The notes beneath the pieces were generated by a model. It made no database searches, had not been told where the DNA came from, and was given only the letters and a program-made list of their open reading frames with translations. DNA of 64,000 nt from an uncultured Mobiluncus sp. (GTDB taxonomy: Bacteria > Actinomycetota > Actinomycetes > Actinomycetales > Actinomycetaceae). Shown in pieces: positions 59,239-64,000 of the stretch (its first letter is position 1; each line of letters starts with the position of its first letter). The translations under genes were made by a program, and so were the position numbers. The stretch is taken from contig NZ_CALUCZ010000003.1 of NCBI RefSeq assembly GCF_943914685.1, forward strand, positions 85,748-149,747, read 5' to 3'.

Positions 59239-60162
59239 ATGAGCGAAGACAACCTAGAATTCAACCACCCCCGACCGGTATTCCGTCTGGGCAGGTGGGT
59301 CAGCGTGGCGGTGGTCGCGCTGGTGGTCTTAGGAATCGTCAACTCCCTTTTCACCAACCCCAACTACCACTGGGAAATGGTGTGGGCATACTTGACGCAC
59401 CCGAACTTGATTAAAGGTATCGGTTTCACACTGGCGCTGACGGTAGGAGCGATGACTATCGGCGTCACCCTGGCTATTACCATGGCGGTCATGCGCCAGT
59501 CTCCGAACCCGGTGCTGAAAGGCGTTGCCTGGTTCTATATCTGGTTCTTCCGCGGCACCCCGATTTACACCCAGTTGATTTTTTGGGGCTTACTGCCGAC
59601 GCTCTACCCGATGATTACCCTGGGAATTCCTTTTGGGCCCCATCTGTTCGCGGTGGAAACGAAACTGGTGCTAAATATGTTCTGGTCAGCCATGCTGGGA
59701 CTGGGATTGAACGAGGGCGCCTACCTGGCTGAAATCGTGCGCGCCGGGCTGAACTCGGTCAATCCCGGACAGTGGGAGGCGGCGACCGCGCTAGGCATGA
59801 AACGCGGCATGATTTTGCGCCGCATCATCATTCCCCAAGCCATGCGCGTCATTGTCCCGCCCACCGGCAACGAAACGATTTCTATGCTGAAAACGACTTC
59901 CCTAGTCTCGGTGGTTCCGTTTACCTTGGAGCTAAACTTCCAGGCCCAAAACCTCGGACGCCTGACTTTCATGCCGGTGCCGATGATGATTTGCGCCGCC
60001 ATCTGGTACCTGCTCATCACCTCAATCCTGATGGTGGGCCAGTACTACCTTGAGAAGTACTTTGGAAAGGGCTTCAACACTCAACAAGCCGCCACCTCGC
60101 CGCGCAGCAAAACTCTCAGCGCAGCCACGGAAACGAAAACGCTATTGGATGTGAAATCTTGA
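59239..60162 (+). CDS. Polar amino-acid ABC transporter permease
   Basis: A 307-residue His/Glu/Gln/Arg/opine-type permease with five to six membrane helices. The ATPase-contact loop YLAEIVRAGLNSVNPGQWEAA is clear. GAAGGA precedes the ATG. One permease only, so a homodimer is likely. It overlaps the ATPase gene. Confidence 0.93.
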   Translation: MSEDNLEFNHPRPVFRLGRWVSVAVVALVVLGIVNSLFTNPNYHWEMVWAYLTHPNLIKGIGFTLALTVGAMTIGVTLAITMAVMRQSPNPVLKGVAWFYIWFFRGTPIYTQLIFWGLLPTLYPMITLGIPFGPHLFAVETKLVLNMFWSAMLGLGLNEGAYLAEIVRAGLNSVNPGQWEAATALGMKRGMILRRIIIPQAMRVIVPPTGNETISMLKTTSLVSVVPFTLELNFQAQNLGRLTFMPVPMMICAAIWYLLITSILMVGQYYLEKYFGKGFNTQQAATSPRSKTLSAATETKTLLDVKS

Positions 60163-61097
60163 GTAACGACCTGATGATGAACAGTCCCCTGGACACTGCA
60201 GACCTCGGGGGTATCGTCGATGCTTTCCCGGATTTGCAGCCGGGAGAACTCGTGCCCGCCCCCGCTGATGTGGCAGGTACCATGGTGGCTTTGCGCAATG
60301 TCCACAAGTACTTCGGTCACCTGCACGTGTTGAAAGGCATTGACTTAGACATTCACAAGGGCGAGGTGTGCGTTCTCATTGGACCCTCCGGTTCGGGTAA
60401 ATCTACAGTTTTGCGCTGCATTAACCAGCTGGAAACCATCACTTCGGGGCGGATTTACCTGGACGGTCAACTGTTGGGTATGTCCGAGGAAAAGGCCCCG
60501 CAACCGGGTCGGAAACGCTCGTGGTACCTGAAAACCGGCGCTTTGACGGAGCGAAACACGGTCCTGCGCGAGCTGCCCGATAAAGTCGTGTCCGCCCAAC
60601 GGGAACGTATCGGCATGGTATTCCAACGCTTCAACCTGTTTCCCCACAAGACCGCCCTTGAAAACGTCATGGAAGCCCCGGTTCACGTCTTGCGGAAGTC
60701 CCGGGACGAAGCCACCGAACAGGCCAAGCAGCTGCTCGATCGGGTCGGGCTGGGCGACCGAATGGAGCACTACCCGTCCCAGCTGTCCGGCGGCCAGCAG
60801 CAGCGAGTGGCGATTGCCCGCGCTTTGGCGATGGACCCCGAACTGATGCTGTTCGACGAACCGACCTCCGCCCTTGACCCCGAACTGGTCGGGGAAGTGC
60901 TGCAGGTCATGAAAGATTTGGCTCGGGACGGCATGACCATGATGGTGGTGACCCACGAAATCGGTTTCGCCCGTGAGGTCGGTCACACCCTGGCTTTCAT
61001 GGACGAGGGACAGATCATGGAAATCGGCAGTCCCGCCGAGGTTTTGGATAATCCCCGCGAGGCCCGCACCCGCGAGTTTGTCTCGAAGGTGCTCTAG
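60159..61097 (+). CDS. Polar amino-acid ABC transporter ATPase (GlnQ-like)
   Basis: A 312-residue ATPase: Walker A GPSGSGKST, Q-loop MVFQRFNLFPHKTALENV, signature LSGGQQQR, Walker B LMLFDEPTSALDPE, H-loop VTHEIGFARE. Two additions set it apart: a 45-residue N-terminal leader before the fold, and an insert of about 45 residues between the first beta sheet and the Q-loop (KAPQPGRKRSWYLKTGALTE). TTG start overlapping the permease stop. It ends 4 bp into the convergent DUF4143 gene. Confidence 0.93.
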   Translation: MSNDLMMNSPLDTADLGGIVDAFPDLQPGELVPAPADVAGTMVALRNVHKYFGHLHVLKGIDLDIHKGEVCVLIGPSGSGKSTVLRCINQLETITSGRIYLDGQLLGMSEEKAPQPGRKRSWYLKTGALTERNTVLRELPDKVVSAQRERIGMVFQRFNLFPHKTALENVMEAPVHVLRKSRDEATEQAKQLLDRVGLGDRMEHYPSQLSGGQQQRVAIARALAMDPELMLFDEPTSALDPELVGEVLQVMKDLARDGMTMMVVTHEIGFAREVGHTLAFMDEGQIMEIGSPAEVLDNPREARTREFVSKVL

Positions 61098-62395
61098 GGT
61101 TTTAGGGCTGTGATGGGGACGATAATTACACCGTCGGGACGTTGGTAGGCGGCGTGGCTGAGGCCGCAAACCACGATTAGGCTCTTAGGAGCTAAATCGG
61201 TTGATTCCCTAACTAAGGCATCACGGAGCTTCGTGAGGTTAGCCGCCGCTTCTTCGATTTGGTTTGCTCCAAGCTTAATCTCAATGGCGCACCAACCACC
61301 GTCAGGCATTTCAATAACCGCGTCAACCTCACGGTTCTTGTAATCCTGATAATGGTACAGTTCCCCTCCCCACGATTCGCAATAGATGCGCAAATCACGC
61401 TCCACCATTGCCTCGAACAGAAAACCTAGAGTATTGAGGTCATTCAACAGTTTTTTCGGTGTGGCTTTCAAAAGAGCAACGGCCAGCGAGGGATCGGCCA
61501 GGTGACGTTTAGCTGATTGTTTCAAGCGGATTGAAGAACGCAACTTCCAGGAAAACGGCGGCTGATCATCGACAAGGAACAAGCGGCGGAATACGTCCAG
61601 ATAATCAGCCACCGTATGTTCATCAAGGGTCTCACGGTCAATCCCCTCCATGTCGGAACGTAAAACAGCACCAGAGGCGGTGGTGGATTCGTTCCTGGCC
61701 AGAGAGCGCAGCAACAACTCCATCTTTTCTTGACTACGGCTCACGACACCTTCGTCAATCCGATTCACATCTTCAGCAATGACTGTCTTTATATAGCTCT
61801 TGGCAATCTGAGCAGCGCGCTCCACCGGCAATCCCGTACTTTCCGGCCAGCCGCCGCACACTATCAAGTCAATCAGTTGTTGTAATTCAACGTTCCCGGT
61901 GCCAATAGAATCAGCAAAGCCATTACAGATTTCCAGCAGGGAAACCATTCCACTGGAGTCACCGGATTCATAAAGGCTCATTGGCCGCATCCGCAAGGTT
62001 GCAATACGTCCTGCACCGGAATGCAACACTCCTTTACGATTCGGCGTAGCGGAACCGGTCAGCAGGAACTGTCCCTTAGTCCCCCGATTGTCGACTTCGA
62101 AACGCACCGCATCCCATATTGAAGGCACTTCTTGCCACTCATCAATCAACCGTGGAACCGCTCCTTCAAGAATCAGCCCCGGATTCATCTTGGCCAATTC
62201 ACGATTCTGGAAATTGTTCGCCGGATCGCCAATCATCACCGCGCTTTGAGCCTGATTCAGTGATGCCCAAGTCTTACCACACCACTTTGGACCTTCCACG
62301 CAAACCGCACCAAAAGTGGCAAGAAAATCCGTGATTGTTGCATCGATGATGCGCGGAATGTATTCCTTACCATTTCGCGGAAAAAAAGTACTCAT
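61094..62395 (-). CDS. AAA ATPase with DUF4143 domain
   Basis: A 433-residue protein. Walker A is GPKWCGKT, Walker B RLIDEWQEVP, and the sensor LLTGSATPN. The C-terminal DUF4143 half ends in a PD-(D/E)XK-like segment, REVDAVIEMPDGGWCAIEIK, which resembles nuclease-fold motifs. These proteins are common, mobile and uncharacterised; they have been suspected of roles in stress or genome conflict, without proof. Five 23-bp repeats precede the start (62408-62515). It converges with the amino-acid importer, with a 4-bp overlap. Confidence 0.9.
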   Translation of the reverse strand: MSTFFPRNGKEYIPRIIDATITDFLATFGAVCVEGPKWCGKTWASLNQAQSAVMIGDPANNFQNRELAKMNPGLILEGAVPRLIDEWQEVPSIWDAVRFEVDNRGTKGQFLLTGSATPNRKGVLHSGAGRIATLRMRPMSLYESGDSSGMVSLLEICNGFADSIGTGNVELQQLIDLIVCGGWPESTGLPVERAAQIAKSYIKTVIAEDVNRIDEGVVSRSQEKMELLLRSLARNESTTASGAVLRSDMEGIDRETLDEHTVADYLDVFRRLFLVDDQPPFSWKLRSSIRLKQSAKRHLADPSLAVALLKATPKKLLNDLNTLGFLFEAMVERDLRIYCESWGGELYHYQDYKNREVDAVIEMPDGGWCAIEIKLGANQIEEAAANLTKLRDALVRESTDLAPKSLIVVCGLSHAAYQRPDGVIIVPITALKP

Positions 62396-62407
62396 ACCTG
62401 ATTATAA

Positions 62408-62515
62408 TCCCGGAGATTTCCAGTTTTCAACCCCGGAGATTTCCAGTCTTTAACCATGGATATTTTGGGTTTTTATCCACGAAGATTTCCGGTTTTCAAC
62501 CACGGACTTTTTGGC
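62408..62515. repeat. Five tandem degenerate 23-bp repeats upstream of the DUF4143 gene
   Basis: The core CGGAGATTTCCAGTTTTC recurs with a strict 23-bp period: cores start at 62411, 62434, 62457, 62480 and 62503. Units 1 and 2 are nearly identical; units 3 and 5 are most degenerate. The array begins about 12 bp upstream of the start codon at 62395. Confidence 0.8.
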
Positions 62516-62573
62516 GAAGTATGAGGCCGTGTTTGCGTCATTTTTACGCACTTTCAAAAAATGAACCGGCGGT

Positions 62574-63215
62574 TCAAAATGCTAGCCCGAGCCAACCTAA
62601 GATTGACGCACCCGCACCCGAAAACGCGAGCGGGAAACCTATTGACAAGGAAACCACCGCAACCGGAATGGCTGTCAGCAAATCCAGCAGCACGTGTTGC
62701 TTGGTGAACTGGGTAGCCAGAATGATGGCCAGGGACACCAGCACCGAAACGACTCGTAGCCACCAGGGCATCTGGTTGGTCACTACAGCCACAAAAGCAA
62801 TCATCATCGACGTAGAACAGTGCAGGCTGGGGGCACAATTGACCCCGCGGTAACTCGTCTTGTAAACCAGCGCCAACACACGCTCGGTCCTCCCCTGGCC
62901 CAGCTTTTCACGCTGAAAAGTCGTGGGATAAGCCAGGTAGGCCGCAACTGAGACGACCACGCAAAATATCCACGCTATCTGGAGCGCCACCCAGTTGCCT
63001 GGTGAAAAATAGTACAGCCCAATCGGGAATATGACGATAAGCGGAAACCATAGCACATACGGATAGACAAAAGCGGGAATGCGCGGGATACGCGCATCCA
63101 GCCGGCGTTGAGGATTATGAAACACGTGCTGGAAACGCTCCGAGCCGAAGTACAGGATAATCTGAATCACCAGGATGACGGCCTGGATAATTATCAACTT
63201 GGTTAGGGTATTCAC
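62574..63215 (-). CDS. PAP2-superfamily membrane protein (lipid phosphatase or IPC-synthase-like)
   Basis: A 213-residue protein with about six membrane helices. The phosphatase motifs are KTSYRGVNCAPSLHCSTSMM (PSLH with the catalytic His) and TQFTKQHVLLDLLTA (the second His and Asp). It is probably a membrane lipid phosphatase or phosphotransferase acting at the outer face. The nearest neighbours are unrelated. An in-frame promoter or RBS could not be distinguished. Confidence 0.82.
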   Translation of the reverse strand: MNTLTKLIIIQAVILVIQIILYFGSERFQHVFHNPQRRLDARIPRIPAFVYPYVLWFPLIVIFPIGLYYFSPGNWVALQIAWIFCVVVSVAAYLAYPTTFQREKLGQGRTERVLALVYKTSYRGVNCAPSLHCSTSMMIAFVAVVTNQMPWWLRVVSVLVSLAIILATQFTKQHVLLDLLTAIPVAVVSLSIGFPLAFSGAGASILGWLGLAF

Positions 63216-63281
63216 GGTACTAAGTTCTCTGTCCTGCAGATTTCCGAGGCGGTGTCATGTCGTTGATACTGGCCGGGTGGC

Positions 63282-63986
63282 TCAGCTGAACAGCACGGCT
63301 TCCAGTTGTTCGCGAGCTTCTTTGGAGGTACGCGGCTGAGCTCCGGGCACCACCGGCCAATCCTCCAATTTACGATCCGACCACAGCTCGGCTTTCCAAC
63401 CGGCGGTCGGGCTGCCGGTAGCCATCGTGAGGGAACAGTTTAGGCAAGGGAACTGCGATAACAGGTCAAGGGTCAGGCCCTCGATGCGGTTTGCGCCCCA
63501 CACGCGCATAATCGCACCGTGGATGATGACCACCACGGTGGCCTGCGGATTATCCTCCAAACCGGCGCACAGCCGCGCAATGCCCCGGTCGAAGCGCGCC
63601 AAAGTTTGGGCCCCGGTTTCTGCTCCGGGCATCCGTCGGTCCAGGTTGCCAGTCCCCCAATCAATAGCGGTATAGAGGTATTCTCTGGTGTCCTGTTGGG
63701 TCATGGACATTTCCAGCAGTCCGGCTCGCACTTCGCGCAAATCGGGGTCTACCTGTACGGGAAGACCAAATTCCTGAGCCAACGGTTCGGCAGTTTGGCG
63801 CGCCCGGAGGATAAAAGAGCTGGCCAAACGCTGCGGAGCCGCCCCCACCAGCTGGTGATATTTATCGACCAAAGCCGTCGCCTGCTCGCGCCCCGTGGCG
63901 TTCAAAGGACGCCCCGGCCAAGCCGTATCCAAAGCTCCCGATAGGTTCGAGTCCGTTTGTCCATGACGAATCAATACCAGCCGCAA
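63282..63986 (-). CDS. Histidine phosphatase (phosphoglycerate-mutase family)
   Basis: A 234-residue member of the RHG superfamily. The phospho-His motif LIRHGQTDSN is at the N-terminus, a catalytic Glu lies in DLREVRAGLLEMSM, and the second His in VVIIHGAIMRVWG. It could act on phosphorylated sugars, nucleotides or cobalamin precursors; the substrate is not predictable. About 66 bp upstream of the PAP2 gene on the same strand. Confidence 0.9.
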   Translation of the reverse strand: MRLVLIRHGQTDSNLSGALDTAWPGRPLNATGREQATALVDKYHQLVGAAPQRLASSFILRARQTAEPLAQEFGLPVQVDPDLREVRAGLLEMSMTQQDTREYLYTAIDWGTGNLDRRMPGAETGAQTLARFDRGIARLCAGLEDNPQATVVVIIHGAIMRVWGANRIEGLTLDLLSQFPCLNCSLTMATGSPTAGWKAELWSDRKLEDWPVVPGAQPRTSKEAREQLEAVLFS

Positions 63987-64000
63987 CGTTGTTCCTTTCT

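Noticed and set aside
62408..62515. Possible CRISPR-like array
   Set aside because: The units are contiguous, degenerate and have no spacers.

Overview
The window looks like a chromosomal segment from a moderately GC-rich actinobacterium of the Actinomycetaceae type; Mobiluncus or a close relative is the best guess. The evidence is gene content and order: a Pup-proteasome ATPase (ARC/Mpa) coupled to trmI and a RecB-like nuclease, the xerD-parA-scpA-scpB-rluB-tyrA-cmk-der block, pepA followed by dihydrolipoamide dehydrogenase and a lipoyl protein, a DUF4191 protein, frequent GTG/TTG starts and ATGA overlaps, and tRNA genes without an encoded CCA. No rRNA, prophage or CRISPR array is visible.

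Layout. 1-10.6 kb: housekeeping genes (ARC N-terminus, trmI, RecB-like nuclease, aldo/keto reductase, Asp-rich protein, flavoprotein, MazG-like and GNAT pair, tRNA-Leu, a large SNF2 helicase, trmL). 10.7-21.8 kb: accessory DNA with an orphan-looking adenine methylase, a hipBA toxin-antitoxin pair with a well-formed promoter, a three-gene ABC exporter with an unusual Cys-containing permease ectodomain, a zinc-ribbon protein, a gene frameshifted at a G run, a two-component system divergent from a second ABC exporter, and a decayed IS3-family orfA touching the end of that exporter. 21.8-31.2 kb: rraA, a thiamine ABC importer preceded by a clear TPP riboswitch, glnA, an Ala/Gln/Asn-rich membrane protein, and a long-chain acyl-CoA ligase. 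31.2-33.1 kb: a wall-anchored protein with a LARTG sorting motif, a long AT-rich gap with a CRP/GlxR-like site, and tRNA-Pro. 33.2-41.7 kb: the chromosome segregation and core-metabolism block, with periodic direct repeats and a long hairpin upstream of parA. 41.8-50.6 kb: transketolase, secG, two tandem fluoride channels, a wall-bound polysaccharide deacetylase, and the gap-pgk-tpiA glycolytic cluster. 50.9-58.1 kb: aminopeptidase, lpd, a lipoyl/subunit-binding protein, a kinase-fold protein and DUF4191. 58.2-64 kb: a polar amino-acid ABC importer, a DUF4143 ATPase preceded by five 23-bp repeats, a PAP2 protein and a histidine phosphatase.

The strongest candidate for something unusual is the protein at 53812-55572. 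It has three lipoyl domains and a peripheral-subunit-binding domain but no acyltransferase catalytic domain. A near-identical third lipoyl domain lies where the catalytic domain should be. The locus otherwise resembles the mycobacterial pepB-dlaT-lipB-lipA-Rv2219 region, but lipA and lipB are absent and a protein-kinase-fold membrane protein that lacks the catalytic lysine lies in their place. A free lipoyl carrier serving catalytic domains encoded elsewhere is an inference, and it can be tested by a whole-genome domain search.
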